DNA of 64,000 nucleotides from Arthonia radiata (lineage: Eukaryota; Ascomycota; Arthoniomycetes; Arthoniales; Arthoniaceae): positions 620,001 to 684,000 of the forward strand of contig PSQN01000014.1 in assembly GCA_002989075.1 (NCBI GenBank), in the 5' to 3' direction. A program made the translations under genes and the position numbers. How positions within the stretch are numbered: position 1 is the first letter of the stretch; each line of letters opens with the position of its first letter. A model generated the notes under the pieces. The model worked only from the letters and a program-made list of their open reading frames with translations. It had not been told where the DNA came from and searched no databases. Shown piece after piece: positions 1-14,092 of the stretch.

Positions 1-499
1 TCTTACTTAGCTTCTACGGTCTATTCTCTCTTAAATTTCTCTTAAGTTTTTAAGTAAGGTAACTTAGGTCGTTCTTAAGTAAGGCCTAGTTTTTATATCG
101 AACCTTGTTCTAGAGATATTAGTTCCTTTAGCTACTATCTTAACCCTTGCTTGTCTAGTTTATAAATCGTATAATTGTTATTATAGTATACGGTTTAAGA
201 TAGTATTTTATGTGGTATAATGGTTTCTAATATCTATTACCTCGAAATAGTGCAGTTAATATTGTTTTAGTCCTATAGGTTTTATTGCTCTTATTTTAGT
301 TAATGTTCTTTTATTTCCTCTTATAACTCGTTGTCGATATCTTAGTTTATATATAACTTAAATAGATTTAGTTTTGGTAAAAGTTCTAAGTCTTAGAGCG
401 TATTATAGAGTTTCGCTAGGTTAGTTATATTAAATTATTATTGTAGCGAGCGGGGTTTCTAAGATCGTCTATTATTATATTTACTTCGTTCCGTACTAT

Positions 500-1150
500 T
501 AAACTATTGTTTCTTAGAACAGTATTCTTTAACTTAATGCTCTAGCTTTCTGCAATATAAGTATAGCTTATTCTTTATTCTATATTCTCTTTCCTAGTTA
601 TTTAGTTTTTCTCGAGACTTTATAAAATCTAACTTTATTAGATTGCTTTGGTCTTATTATAAATTTACCTAATTCTTTGTTCTATAAACCTTATTAGTAG
701 AATTACCCTTCTTTTCTATTTATCTTTTAAAGTTACTATCGTCGATCTTCTTAGCTCGTTGTATAAAGCTATCGAATATATTAAACTTTTCTCTATAAAT
801 ATAGATTATTTTCTTAATATAGTCTTTAAGTTCTTTATAAAAGGTCTCGATAAAGGGTTTCTTATCTTATTCTATTTAATTAGTATACTATATAAATTTA
901 GCAGTATACCTGCTTGTTAGTTCTATTTACTTAAGATTTTAAAGTTGTTTAGTAGCGATGCGTCTAGCGTTAGTTTAACTAAAGATTTCTTAAAGCTTTT
1001 TTTAGAAAAAGACGAAGCTAGCAAAGAATTTGTTAGTATCCTAGGGCCTACTCTTTATCGGAGTAAATAAGAAGTTGTTAAAATAATACTCGACCTACTT
1101 ATAAGCGTCTCTATTTATATAAGAGATAGTAAATAGAACTATAGTAGTAT
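500..1150 (-). mobile_element. LTR-retrotransposon fossil, gag-like piece
   Basis: Read on the minus strand, roughly 660-840 resembles the segment following the Gag domain in fungal Ty3/gypsy elements, a lysine/arginine-rich stretch with paired acidic residues that precedes a zinc knuckle. The element is strongly decayed with many breaks, and any pol part would lie beyond the left edge of the window. It keeps more CG dinucleotides than sequence further right. The family call rests on a short weak resemblance, so it is tentative. Confidence 0.35.
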
Positions 1151-1678
1151 TGTTTAGAAACTAGTCTTTATAAGTTTTAAAGTATATAGCTAGGCGTATT
1201 AAGAATAAAGTAACTTTAGATTGTTTATTTAAGAAGCTCTTTTTTATCTTAATATTAACGTTTAATATCTTACTTATACTAGCTATTTTATTAGCTAGCC
1301 TATTTATAGCGTTACGGCTATTAAATACTAAAGTAGTAAATATAATTAATCTACTTTCTCTACTATTGTAGCGAGTCTATTAAAGTATAACGCTAGTCGC
1401 TAGAAAAACCAAACTAAGGCTTACTTATTTTATATACTTATTAACCTTAGTAAGAGGTATCTTATATGCTAAAGACTAAAAGATAGGAGAGGCGAAATAA
1501 ATTATAAAGGGTAAGAAGAGCTTAACTAAGTAAATAGAAGGTAAAGTACGTTATCTAAATATAGTTAAAAAACTTATATTTAAATATTAAGTTAATAAAC
1601 TAAAGTCTATTTTAAGGTTAGCTATTAGTTTAGCTATATAGTTTAAGATATATAGAGGAGTTCCTTTATAACCGTTAG

Positions 1679-1765
1679 TCTCAATAATATCTATATCGGG
1701 TTTATAGGGAATATAAGCTCTCGTAACTGTCTTGCTCAATAATATCTATAGCGGGTTTATAGGCT
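1679..1765. repeat. two-copy direct repeat of about 30 bp
   Basis: A unit reading TCAATAATATCTATA followed by T or G and CGGGTTTATAGG occurs at about 1679-1709 and again at about 1735-1765. It sits in a short GC-richer patch (about 1660-1850) just left of a larger dispersed repeat. The role is unknown; it could belong to the end of a decayed transposon. Confidence 0.6.
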
Positions 1766-1856
1766 TAATCGGGAATAATGCTGATAGAGCTAAGATAACT
1801 GGCGGTAGTTAAGGCTTAGAAGTACGCTAAGCTGTCTAGAGCTGGTATCCGTAATA

Positions 1857-3425
1857 AGTAGTTTATTAATAAACTTTTAATCTTCCTAATAGTTACTTTA
1901 AATAAAATATTTAGCTTATAGTTAACTTAGATACTTTTATTAAAGTTAGTAAGATTTATAAATATTACTAGTAAAAAAACCTTTTTACTAGTACTTTTAT
2001 TTTATTTAAAAGTATTTTTATAGATTTACTATTAGTTTAATTAAAAAAATTTAAACTAGTATATTTACTCTTATATTACTTTAGTATCTTTTAAAGGCTT
2101 TTCCTTTTATTTACTAACTCTATATATTTCTATAAAAAGTAGTACTACTATTCTTTATTATTTTAGTAGAGCTTCTACTTAAAAAAGTATAATTAATATT
2201 AAAACTTATATTTTAGTATAAAAGTATAGTTTATAAAATAAATCTCTTTTATTTACTTAATACTTTTTAAAAGCTAACTTACTTTAAAAAACTAATTTAG
2301 TTTTATTTTTATACTTAAATATACTAGTTAATAGTATTTTAAAATTAGCTATAAATAACTATTTTACTTACTAAGAGTTTTTATTAAGTATAGCTTTATT
2401 AAAAAATAGTTCTAAAAAAAGTCTACTCTAGTTATAAACTATAAAAAAAGATGTTTACTTAAATATACTTAGTAATAAAAGTAAGATTTATAACAAAAAA
2501 CTATTATTTTTTCTTTTAAATTAAATTTACTTTTAAAGTAAGTAAATAAAGCTTGAAATTACTATATAGCTTCTATAGAATCTATATATTTTAATTATTA
2601 GCTACTATAGAGCTTTTTATATTAAATTATAAAAATTAAAGTTTTTTAGTAGTATATATTTATTTATAGTATTTTAAAAAGTATGATAGATAGGTAGTAG
2701 ACTATTTAATAAAAGTATTACTACTATCTTTTAAATTATATACATTAATAATACTAATTAATTTTATATTAGTACTATGAATAAGCTAGGCTATATGTAG
2801 TTTAAATTAATAAAAGACTATACTATTTTCTATAAGTTTTTAGCTAAGTAAAAAAGCTATCTTTATTAAAGAGCTAGAGTTAAACTTTAATTTATATAGC
2901 TTAAAATAGTAGATTAAGTAAGTATATCTATTCTATTTTAGCTTTTAGAGTATAATAATAAGACTATTCTTAAGTAAATTAAAGAAAAGCTATATAGCTC
3001 TTCTATTTGTATTACTATAGTTATATTATATAATCTTGTATTCTATTATTACTTATTTTAATTAACTTCTATACTTTTTTCTTTTTACTATAGTATATAT
3101 TAACTACTTAAAAGAAGAATACTGGTTCTTAGACTAAGTTTTTTATAACTAAAGTAATAAAAATAAACTTTTTAAAATCTACTTATATAACTAATATATA
3201 CTAAATATACTATAACTATACTATAAGATATACTTAGCATACCTAAATCCTCTTATAGTAAGATTAAAAAGCTATATAGATTTAGTACTACTAGGCCTAG
3301 TAGTTCTTACTAGAGTTTATATAAAGAATATACTCTATACTAACTATTAGTATTTCTATTATTAATCAATACTTAAAGTAGTTCTTAATCTAAACTATAT
3401 AGTTAAATACTCTAATATTATAGAG
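1857..3425. repeat. dispersed repeat family A, copy 1
   Basis: This segment matches 14,093-15,795 in the same orientation. Shared landmarks run from AGTAGTTTATTAATAAA at the left edge to the stretch around TACTCTATACTAACTATTAG near the right edge. Identity is high by eye (roughly 80% or more) but both copies are RIP-decayed. Copy 1 lacks a stretch of about 110 bp present in copy 2 near 14,585-14,700. I could not classify the family; a minus-strand reading faintly suggests the C-terminal half of a pogo/Fot1-type transposase, which I do not consider established. Confidence 0.75.
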
Positions 3426-6239
3426 TCTAGTATAACTCTACTTATATACTATTAATAATACTTATATACTATTATTAGATACTTTTATTTAGAAGTATAT
3501 TATACTTATTATACTCTCTATATTCTTAGTTACTTATTAAGTATACTACTTAGTATACCTTATACTTCTAGTTAACTCTTATTAACTATATTACTAGTTA
3601 TTAAGTATATTAAGTATACTAGTATAATCTATCTAGCTAAGTATATCTAAATATAACTATACTACTCTTTTTATCTAAGCTATAAAAACTTTATAGTTAC
3701 TATAATAAACTTAAACTTATTTAGATAAAGATAACTTTAGTAAGCTCTATATATATATTTCTACTAGTATAGTATAAGAAGTACTTAATATATATAATTG
3801 ACTATATAACTATATACTTACTAAGCTATAATTTCTAAAGCTTAATAAGAAGATATAAGATCTAATAATCTATACTATACATATTAGTATAGGTATTAAG
3901 GTTATTTATAAGTATACTAATATACTATCTATACTAAGTCTTTTATTATAAGGCTTAACTAATATCTAGCGTATTATAGTAGAGAAGATAGACTCTTCTT
4001 TATCTACTAACTTTATATATATAAGTAGCTAGCCTACTCTAGGTATAGTAGCTAATATAAAGTTCTATAAGATATTGTTTAACCTTTATAATAAAAACTA
4101 CTCTAAGGAGTGTAAATATATATACTCTAATTTACTTATTAATTATCTATATTAAGTACTATATAGTACTAAAAGTAATTTATAACTTTAACATATTAAG
4201 GTTAAAGTAGTATAGTTAATATAGTTTAAAGACCTTTATTTCTAGATCTATAATTAGAGTATACTTAAGATTCTTAAAAATACTAAGTATAACTAGATTT
4301 ATATATTTAGTTAAAATACTCTTCTAAACTTTTCTAGATTTAGTATAGTTATATAAGGTATTTTAATATATAGGTTTAATCTTTCTTATTATAAACATAG
4401 TTTTATTAAGATACTTTATAGTATAAATATTTACTAGATTAGAAAGAATACTAAAATTAACTATATTAGTTAGCTTTTACTATATAAAGCTTAATAGCCT
4501 AATAAAATCTTATCTATAGTAGTTATTAAATTTACCTACTATAATCCTATCTAGGCCGCTCTCTAGAATATTTTTGTATAGTAAGGTTAGATATATATCT
4601 ATATATATTATATCTTAGACTAAAGAGTACTATAGTACCTTAGATATAATAATATTAGATATATTTTTTATAGTACTATAAGAAATAATAATATATATAC
4701 TATACTTAAGACTAGGTATAATACTAGAGAGTATACTACTAAGAATAATTCTAGCTTTAAAAAGAAGTACTATCTCTATAATAGCCTTTATAGTATATAT
4801 AATAGAGTATATATCTATCTTAGATAGAAGTATATCTAGATAAATACTATAAGAATAGCTATAGAGCTAGACTTTTTACTATTTTATATAGTATAAGTAA
4901 ATACTATTCTATTAATATTAGAAGTAAGCTAGATAACTAGGCTAATACTAGTAAAAGCTAGATTAGTAGTAATATTTTTTATCTAGAAGACCTCTAGTTA
5001 ACCTATTTAGAAGTCTACTAAGACTACTAAAAGTATAAAAAATAGTAGATATTAATATACTAAGAGAAATACTAAATACTAGAGTAATAAGTTATAGACT
5101 ATTAATAAATCTTTTTAATCTTAGAGTTAGATAGATAGGTATATTATAGAGATAGAGGCTTTAGCCTTATATATAGATATTAATACTAGAGAGGCTAATA
5201 ATATTAAAATAAAGGAAAGAATAGAAGTAGATCTATAGGAGTATAGTAAGGACCTATAGATAGAAGATAGTAATATAAAGAAGTATCATAGTTAATCTAA
5301 CTCTAAGAGTAGATATAAGATAGTATTAAAAGACTCTAATAAGACTTCTTTAGATAGCATTAGAGTAGCTTAAATAGAGTCTAGCTAAGTAACTAGAGTA
5401 TTTATTAGTCTATAGTAGAAGTAGCGCTACTATAACTATAGTAGTAGTAGTAGAGGTATTTATTATCCTAGTATACCTAGTTTATAATATAAATAACTAT
5501 AGTAAAGAAGATAGCTATAAAGAACCTATAGTTAAAGATCTATATATAGAAGTAGTATAAACCCTTACTAGAAGAAAGTACTAAAAGTAGAATATAAGAT
5601 ATTAAAATACTTAGGCCTAGTAATAGAACTAAGTTATAGAAGTATACTATATTTAACTATACTAGATATATAGGTAATAATAAGCTTAATACTCTAGATC
5701 TAATATAGCTTACTCTATAGATATAGAGTATAAAGAGATATAATATTATTAATACTCTTAACTAAGAAAGCTTACTAAGTCTTCTACTCTCTAAGCTTTA
5801 ATAATAATCTATATACTAATATAAAAGATTAAAGATAGTATTTACTACTTAACTTATCTCTAAAAATAAAGTAGATTCTCTTCTTAAATCTAATACTACT
5901 ATAATTAATAGTCTTAACTCTTAATTTACTAAAACTAATAGTAAAGATATACTATTATGTTTTATAGTTATTAAGGCTACTCTAACTAATAGTAAGAAAG
6001 ATAAAGAGAGTATCTATAGTAACTAGTATAATAATAAGTCTAGTAGAAGTACTATTTATACTATTATTCTTATAGTATATAATATAATAAAAGCTAAAGA
6101 TGTATAAGTAGTACTTATCTACTAGGTTATACTTCTAGAGAGTAATAAAGATAAGCTTTTATAACCTACTAAATACTTATAGATACTATTAGCTAAGCTC
6201 TACTTAATAATATATTAATAAGTACTATAATTAAAGTAA

Positions 6240-6970
6240 TATCTAACTATAGATATCTACTTTCTATCTTATAATATATAAAATTAAAAGATAACATTAT
6301 AATGTATCTTCTCTAAAAAGAATATATATTTAAACATAATATACTTATAATTTAGAAACTATAGAAAAATTTATAGTAGAATACTAGCTATAATCTAGCT
6401 AAGTAGTACTTTAATTTAGTATATCTATTCTATAGCCCTAATATAGTAGCCTAGATAGTATTTTTTATTAATTAAAGGATTTAGTACTTAAGCTAGAATA
6501 TTATTTACTATACTTCTAATTTAATTTTACTATAGCTATTTATAAAAGAGGACGCTTAGATAGTATATATCTATAATATTTATAATCTTAGCTCCTTAAA
6601 CTAATAGAACCTAGTAAGCTTAATAGTCTATCTACTAGCTAATATAGTTACTATATAGCTAGTAGATAGGTACTTAATTATAGATGATTTTAACCTCTAC
6701 TACTCTCTTTAAACTAGACTAGACTAGAATAAGTATAATTTTTAGTATCTAGACCCTTAAATTTTATTTATTATAGCTAAAATACTCTAGCTACTTACCC
6801 TCTCTAATACTAAGATATTTAAATCTAGTATATATAATTAAGTTACTACTATTAATCTTACTTTTATAATACTAGACTTAGTAAAAGAGCTTATTAAGTA
6901 TATAATTAATCTATAAGTAGATTAACATAGTAATTATAAGCCTATTACTATAGTTCTAGAGCTTTTTTAA
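6240..6970 (+). mobile_element. Tad1-type LINE remnant, ORF2 endonuclease region
   Basis: In the plus-strand frame starting near 6270, reading through RIP-type stops, the sequence follows the AP-like endonuclease of fungal Tad1 non-LTR retrotransposons. It has an N-terminal ILxYN start, then a KD/ILII-x(2)-K-x-W-like block and a YSPN block. Near 6680 there is a DDFNLYYSL segment (family consensus GDFNLHHP), near 6845 TTINLTF (consensus STIDLTF), and near 6925 HSNYKPI (consensus SDHLPI). Stops fall where Trp or Gln codons are expected, as RIP predicts. ORF1 should lie upstream and the reverse transcriptase downstream, but I could not read either with confidence, so the true ends are unknown. 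Confidence 0.75.
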
Positions 6971-9900
6971 TGATAAGTAGTATAGTAGTATAGATAGAGC
7001 CTATTACCTAAGAACTTAGATATCTATATAATTATCTATTATCTATAGCTTCTATCTTACTTAGTAAGTTAGACTTAACAAGTAAAAACTAGATTATCTA
7101 AAAGTAAGCTTCTTATTATCTTCTTATTATCTTCTAATTATCTCTTAATTAGAGCTAGCTAGTATAGTATACTACTACTATTAGTCCTACTAATCTCTAC
7201 TTTAACTATCTTTAAATAAGCTAGCTTACTCTATTATAATAGTTATTTTCTCTAAAAATATAATATAAGTATATTAGTAGGTACTATAGTAGATAGTAAG
7301 ATAGTAAGAACTAGATAGTAAGACTTAGATAGTAGATATAAAATAAAAATAAAAATAGTAGAAGTAGTAGAATAACTTAAGTATAGTATCTATATTATTA
7401 ACTAGTATACTTTTAGTAAAAATAGTAAGAATATATATAAACTAGAGTCTTATAATAAGGGCTAAAGAGTATTAGACTCTCTAAAAAACTAATTAAAATA
7501 TTAGTATTAGTAAAAGCTAGTTCTAGTTATATTAGTTAGTAGTATAAGATATAGACTAAACTTATAAGAGCTACATTTAAACTTCTAATTAGACTATAAA
7601 ATATAAGAATTAGTTTTAGTAGCTATAGTAGCTATATAAGAATTAGTTTTATTAATAACAGCTATTTATTGAGATTACTAGAATATAGCTATAGTTATAA
7701 ATAAAAATATACTATATTCTTTTTAGTAGAAATATATAGATATACTTATTTATATAGAGCTAAGACCTCTTAGTAGAATAGCTAATTCTACTGTTATTAG
7801 TATATAAAAGAAATAGTCTATTTTTTATTAAAATTATAAGAATTCTTCTTATTAATACTAGTTCTAAGTAAGCTATATATAGATTATATTAAAGCTTATA
7901 ATGATTATTTATTCTAAATCTTTAGAAGTATATATAAGATATAGAATTTTTAAAGCTTCTTATATTTATAAAATATTATTATTATTCTAGTAGCTTATAT
8001 TATCTTATTCTTTATAAGTAGACTAGTATTAGTAGAGTAGTATAAGAAAAAGAAGAGATTATTAGATAAAGTAGATAGATTAGAAGACTTAAATATAGTT
8101 ATTATCTTATTTTTAGCTACTATAGTATTAATTACTATTCTTTTCTATACTTAAGTACTCTATTAGCTTCTATAAACTACTATTACTATTATTACTTTAA
8201 GTACTACTATTAATATATTTAGATTCTTATTATAACTATAGAATTTTAGTATATTTAAAACTTATAATATATATAATACTAGCTATTTAAATAGCTATAT
8301 AAATAATAGAAGTAGCTAGACTACTAATAAATTTAGTAAAACTACTTGTAATAGTAATAGGTCTTATATAGCTAAAAGTACTTTCTAAACTTAATAGATA
8401 GCTATCTTATACTTTTTGGGCTTCTTAGCCTATTATTATTTAAATAACTTAGTTTCTTTTAATATCTAGTATCTAAGATACTTTTTACTTTAATAAAACG
8501 AATATTATCTTTTTTCTTAAATATTAGATAGACCTTTATATTAGTACTTAAATTAATAAAGCTTATAATATTAAGAAACTATCTTACTACTATAGTTCTA
8601 TAATTTATTAGTATATTTATAAGCTTAATAAGTTTTAGTAATACTAGTAGTAGCTACTAAAGAAGATTCTCTTAAAATAATTTAAGCTAAAGATAACTAC
8701 TAATAAATATAGTTATATACTTATCTTAATATCTTATACTATATATCTTATAAAAATTATAATAATACTAAGATATTCTATTTTTAATTTAAAAGTATTT
8801 TATCTATTTTAGTAAAGAAGAATTAACTTAATAGATATACTTAAAATACTCTTGTTTTTAAAAAAAAAAGTCTCTTGTCTAGTATATTTATTTACTATCT
8901 CTAAATTACTATTAATAGTTTAGTAAAGATACTATTTAATAGCCTCTATAAGTTAATTGTATTTAATCTTAATTAAAAATATCTTATAAAGTATATTACT
9001 AGCTTCTTAAAAGTTAAGAGTAATTATTATAAAAAGATTATTAGAATATTTATTCTTATTACTACTATATAGAATAATATACTCTTCTTAAAAAAGACCT
9101 ATATATTTAAAAATAAGATAGTTCTAGCTATTTCTATTTATACTAGAATAGTACTACTAGCTCTAGCTCTAGCTCTAGCGTAGACTTAGTATAAAAATAT
9201 ACTAATACTAAAGACTCTTCTTATAGTCTCTATAATCTAATAGTAGATAGTTACTTTTAAAAAGAATTTAGTTATTAGTAGCTATAATACTTATTTTTAT
9301 TTTACTATAATTAGTAAGCTTAGTAAGCTTAGTAATAATAGATATTATTAGTACTATTATTTAGCTTTTAGTTAAGTAATATTTAGAATTTAAATATTAT
9401 ATCTATTAATAACAAGTACTGTATCTATAATAAAAAATATGTAAAATATAATTATATATAGCTTAATAGTTTTATTAAAAATAGTAATCTTTAATCTTAA
9501 TAAAAGTAACTAACTATATATAAAGCTATCTAGAGCTAGTAGTAGTAAAATATAGTAAGCCTAAAGTTAAAGTCTATTTATTACTATCTACTAAGCTCTT
9601 AGTACTAAGTATACTAATAAAGATAGATACTAAGGTATATTAGATTATAGTATCTTTATAAATATAGTAACCTTTATACTAGTTTAAAACTATAAAAAGA
9701 ATAATATATCAAATATTTATAGTACTTATATAGATAAAAGTAAGATATTAGTATCTAATACTCTTTAGTATTAGTAAGCTAAATAAGAGTAAGAACCTAA
9801 GCTACTAGCTATTTATAATTTATAGCTAGTTAGTATTTTTATGTATTCTATTAAGTATAGTAATAATATTTAAATATTTAAGCTATCTATTCTAAATAAG

Positions 9901-10899
9901 AAAGCTAAATAGAATTAAAATTATTCTATTTATCTATTCAAAATTATTAAAAATAGTATTTTTATTTAAAAAGTACTTAATAATATTTTCAATAGTAGTT
10001 TTAATAGTAGTTTTAATAATATTACTCTTTACTAGCTTCTTTCTATTAGCTTAAAAGTATATAAAGCTTAAAATTTTTATTTTTTAGACTATAATACTAA
10101 AATATCTAAAAATATCTAAAAATAAGAAGATTAAATTTAGTATTTAAGATAGCTATATATATAGTATATCTATATTTAAGAAGACTAAATATTATAGAAT
10201 TAGTTTAAATTAACTAACTACTAAGTTTAGAAGCTATTAATATACTTACTATATCAAAAAAGACTATTCTTTACTACTAATTATCTTTTAGTTTATCTTC
10301 TATTAACTCTACCTTTTAGTTATCTAGATAAAGGTAAAGGCTTAGTAAGTAGTTCTAACTAACTTAAATAGTATCTTTAGTATTCTAGATAGTTATTTTA
10401 TAGCTTTAGAATTTTATTATTTTTCTATATAGTCAATAAGTTTATCTTAATATTACCTATAATATTATTCTAAAGCTTCTCTTTCCCTATTCACTATATA
10501 TATATATATATAATAGATCTTAGTAGTATTAATATCTACTAAAGACTATTATATTATACCTAATAACTAATAGATACTAAGTAAGGTAGTTAGTAGGAGA
10601 TATAAAATATTCTAATTCTATAAAATAGATCCTATTATAGTAAAAAGTATTATTAATTCTATTTAAGTATAAGGCTTTAATAGCTACTATCTAATAAACT
10701 AAGATAATACTCTAAGTATTATTACTAGAGTAACTAACTAAAGATAATAATTTAAATACATAATCTTACTAAAAACTTTAATAGTATCTAGGTATTAAGT
10801 CTATTATTAAATTAATTAAGTATTAACTAGAAAATTTTATAGTATTCTAGACTATCTTTTATACTAAAAATAATAAAAACCCAGTTAAGCTATAAAAGC

Positions 10900-13800
10900 T
10901 TTAAACTGAGGAAACTAAGTAAAAAAACTAGTATTAAGATTATTATTATAATATTAGTTCTAGAGAGGTTAAATAATTATATAAAACTAAAGATAATAGC
11001 TTAAGATTAAGGTAAATTAATAGAAAGAAGAAGTTAAAGAAAGTACTTAATCTTTCTATCTTTACTAGTAGAGCTACCTAAGAACTTAAGTTATAAATAT
11101 ATTATATAAGAAATAAGATATATATTAATACTAACTAATATCTAATAAATAAAGCTAAAGTAGCTTATACCTTATTTAAGCTAAATAGTACTATAGTTTA
11201 ATATATAGAACTCTATCTAGATTAAGTAGATAATACAACATCTAAAGATATTTATTAGATTCTTAAAAATTAATATAGAGATCTATTCTAAAAAAATACT
11301 ATTAGAAAGAACTTTTATAACTTCTATTAAGAATAAAAAGAGTTATCTAAGTTTTTTATTTAGTTCTATAAGTATATAATTAAAATAAATATTAATAAGC
11401 CTATTTAACTATTGTTAAAAAGGTGCAGGGAAGAAGAAGAATACTACTACAAAGAGTAGGAAGACGAGACTAGCTTGGGACTGGTGCAATACTTAGGCTT
11501 GTTACAGGTACAATACTTAGTAACAAAGAGAAGCTGTTGTTGTATTGTCTGTCTTGTTAGCTAGAATCCTCTAGAGGGATCCTAGCTTATATATCTAAGT
11601 CTAGCGGCCTGTACAGGACTTAATAGATATCTATTCTTTTGATAGGGGCTAGATAACCTATAACTTACCGCATAAGACGGTAATTCCGTCTATCTAAAAC
11701 TGTTAGTCTCTAAGTCTATTCCGTGTTGTCTTAGACTACGGGCCAGCTATCTAGGATAGGTCGTACAATGCTTCTTTTTGACCTAGGCCCGGGCCACTAG
11801 GCCCGACCCTTTAGGTAAAAGGCTTGTTCTATTCTAGGCCGAGACAGCTGGTAGAACCTGTCCGATACTCCGGGCCCCTGGGGGTTCCGGCTAACCAGCT
11901 AGTTGGTTAATTTCCAACAAGATACTAATTTACTTAAACTTCTTATATTTAAATAATTTTATAGAAAAAAATTTTTAGTTACTTTTAGGTATATTTAGTT
12001 AATCTCTATACTAATAATCTTAAAGATAATTCTTACTATATAAAAATATTTCTTGAAGAATATAGTAGCTAAAACTATATTTATACTTTTACTTTTCTTT
12101 ACTACTATATACTATTAATATAGTATTATTAAAAAAGTAAGTAGACTAAACTAGATATATTCTATTTACTATAAAAAAAACATAAATTAGAATAAGAACT
12201 TTAAATAATCTATACTATACTCTAATAGTAGATTACTAAGTCTAGAAGCTTATAGCTACTAAAAAGCTAAGTAAAATAATTATTAGTATTATATACTGTT
12301 AGAACCTAGCTACTATACTAATAGCTAATATAGTCTATCTTAGTAGTAGTATAATAGTACTTATTTTTAAATAGTATTATTATTAAATAAGCTACCTACT
12401 ATGAAAATAATAACTATAGCCTTTTAAAACTCTAAAAAGTATAATAGTAGATACTTAGTTCTAATTTATAATACCTTTTAATAGACTTTATACTAAAGCT
12501 ATAAATGAATAATACTAAATAGACTATAGTATATTATTAAGAAGCTAACTAGTCTAAACTACTATTATTCTACTAAAAATATAGTATTACTAATATATAT
12601 AAAATCTATCTTATCTATATTTAGTACTCTATAAGAATTTAAAGCTAAAATCTATTTAGTTAGCTAATTAAAATTTACTAGACTAAAATAGAATAATAGT
12701 TATATACTAAGCTATACTACTAGAGATAAAGTAGTAGAGAGAGAGTATATATTATCTATTATAATTTTTTAAGAATAGTAGCTTAATCTAAAGTATTTAA
12801 ATAATATAAAATTAGCTTTAAGCTACTAAATAAAGAAAAAAAGCTACTTAAGTATATTCTTTTGAATTAAGAAAGAGTATTTAATAGAACTCTAGCTAGG
12901 ACCCTCTAGATTCTACTAAAGTTAGTCTAGCTAACTCTAGGTTATTTTCTGTTTTAGTCTATTCTACCTAGTTAGCTTTATTTATTTATTGATTAGCTAG
13001 AGCTTTACTCTTTTACTCCTTACTATAGTTTCTTAATACTATTATCTATTAAATTTAACTATATAATCTTCTATGAATATATATATTAATATTATTATAG
13101 AACTTTATAGAAATTAACTATCTTAAAGATATTATAATACTACTTTAAGCTATTTATACTATTAATATAAAGTATAATAGATACTAAACTTTAGAATACT
13201 AAAAAGATAGTAAGATAATATATAATAATAAGCTAGCTATACTAGATATTAAATATTTTATTTTTAAATATATTTAAAATATTGATATAATACTATTAAA
13301 GCTTAAATATACTAGACTAACTATCTTTAGTATAAAATCTTAGTATAAAATCTTAGATGTTAAGATTATTAGCTTTCTATATAATAGTAAGAATTATTAT
13401 TCTAGTAGTATAAAGGTTCTTAAGATTTTTAAGTAGAGACTATATATAAATATTATCTTAGTTCAAGCCTTTTTAGGTATAGTAGTCTTCTTTTAAATAT
13501 AAATAGAGAACTTTACTTTAATTACTACTATACTGTTTAAGTTACTTAAGAAGCTTAAGAGCTTTAGTTGAAAGAAACTATAGTAAGTATTTTAAGATAC
13601 TCTTAAAATAGTACTAGTAAATATAGTAGTATTAGTTATTATTAACTATAATAAAGAGACTGGTAAAATTATTATTAGTATTAATATAAGTAAAATTAGC
13701 TAAAAAGGCTTTATTATTCAAATTATTTATAGTAAGAGAAAATCTATTAAATTTAAAAGTAGACTATAGTTAGAACTATAAATTAACTATAATACTTATA

Positions 13801-14090
13801 AGAAAGAATGCTTAGCTATACTATTTATATTCTAAAAGTACTATTATTAGCTATAGAGTATATACTTTATTATTAAGATAGATACTATAATCTGTATAGC
13901 TTAACTTAACCGACTATTTAATAATTTACTAGATACTATACTTATAAGATAGATAGTCTATATTAAGTTTTTTGACTTTATAGTTTATTATATTTCTAGT
14001 AAGACCTATAATATAGTAGATAGCCTCTCTGAATATAAAAATTAGTTAAACTCTTAGCTAGATATCTGTTAAAGTTAGATATCTTACTAT
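10900..14090 (+). mobile_element. Ty3/gypsy LTR-retrotransposon fossil
   Basis: A Gag-like stretch is recognisable at about 11,230-11,410 and again just right of the island at 11,413-11,919. An RNase H-like stretch ending in the usual region before integrase is recognisable at about 13,760-14,040. The order gag then RNase H on the plus strand fits a Ty3/gypsy element. It is thoroughly RIP-decayed with very many breaks, so it is an old copy. The LTRs were not identified and the limits are approximate. A later insertion splits the gag part. Confidence 0.6.
11413..11919. mobile_element. GC-balanced LTR-like island inserted in the gypsy fossil
   Basis: About 507 bp of nearly normal base composition, with intact CA, TG and CG dinucleotides, sits abruptly inside decayed gag-like sequence. 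It begins TGTTAAAA and ends TTTCCAACA, the TG...CA ends with short inverted TGTT/AACA expected of a solo LTR. Its last 180 bases are GC-rich (GGGCCC, GGCCCGGGCC). A target-site duplication is not clear. Because it largely escaped RIP, it is much younger than its host element. It could alternatively be another short non-autonomous element. Confidence 0.5.
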
Positions 14091-14092
14091 TT

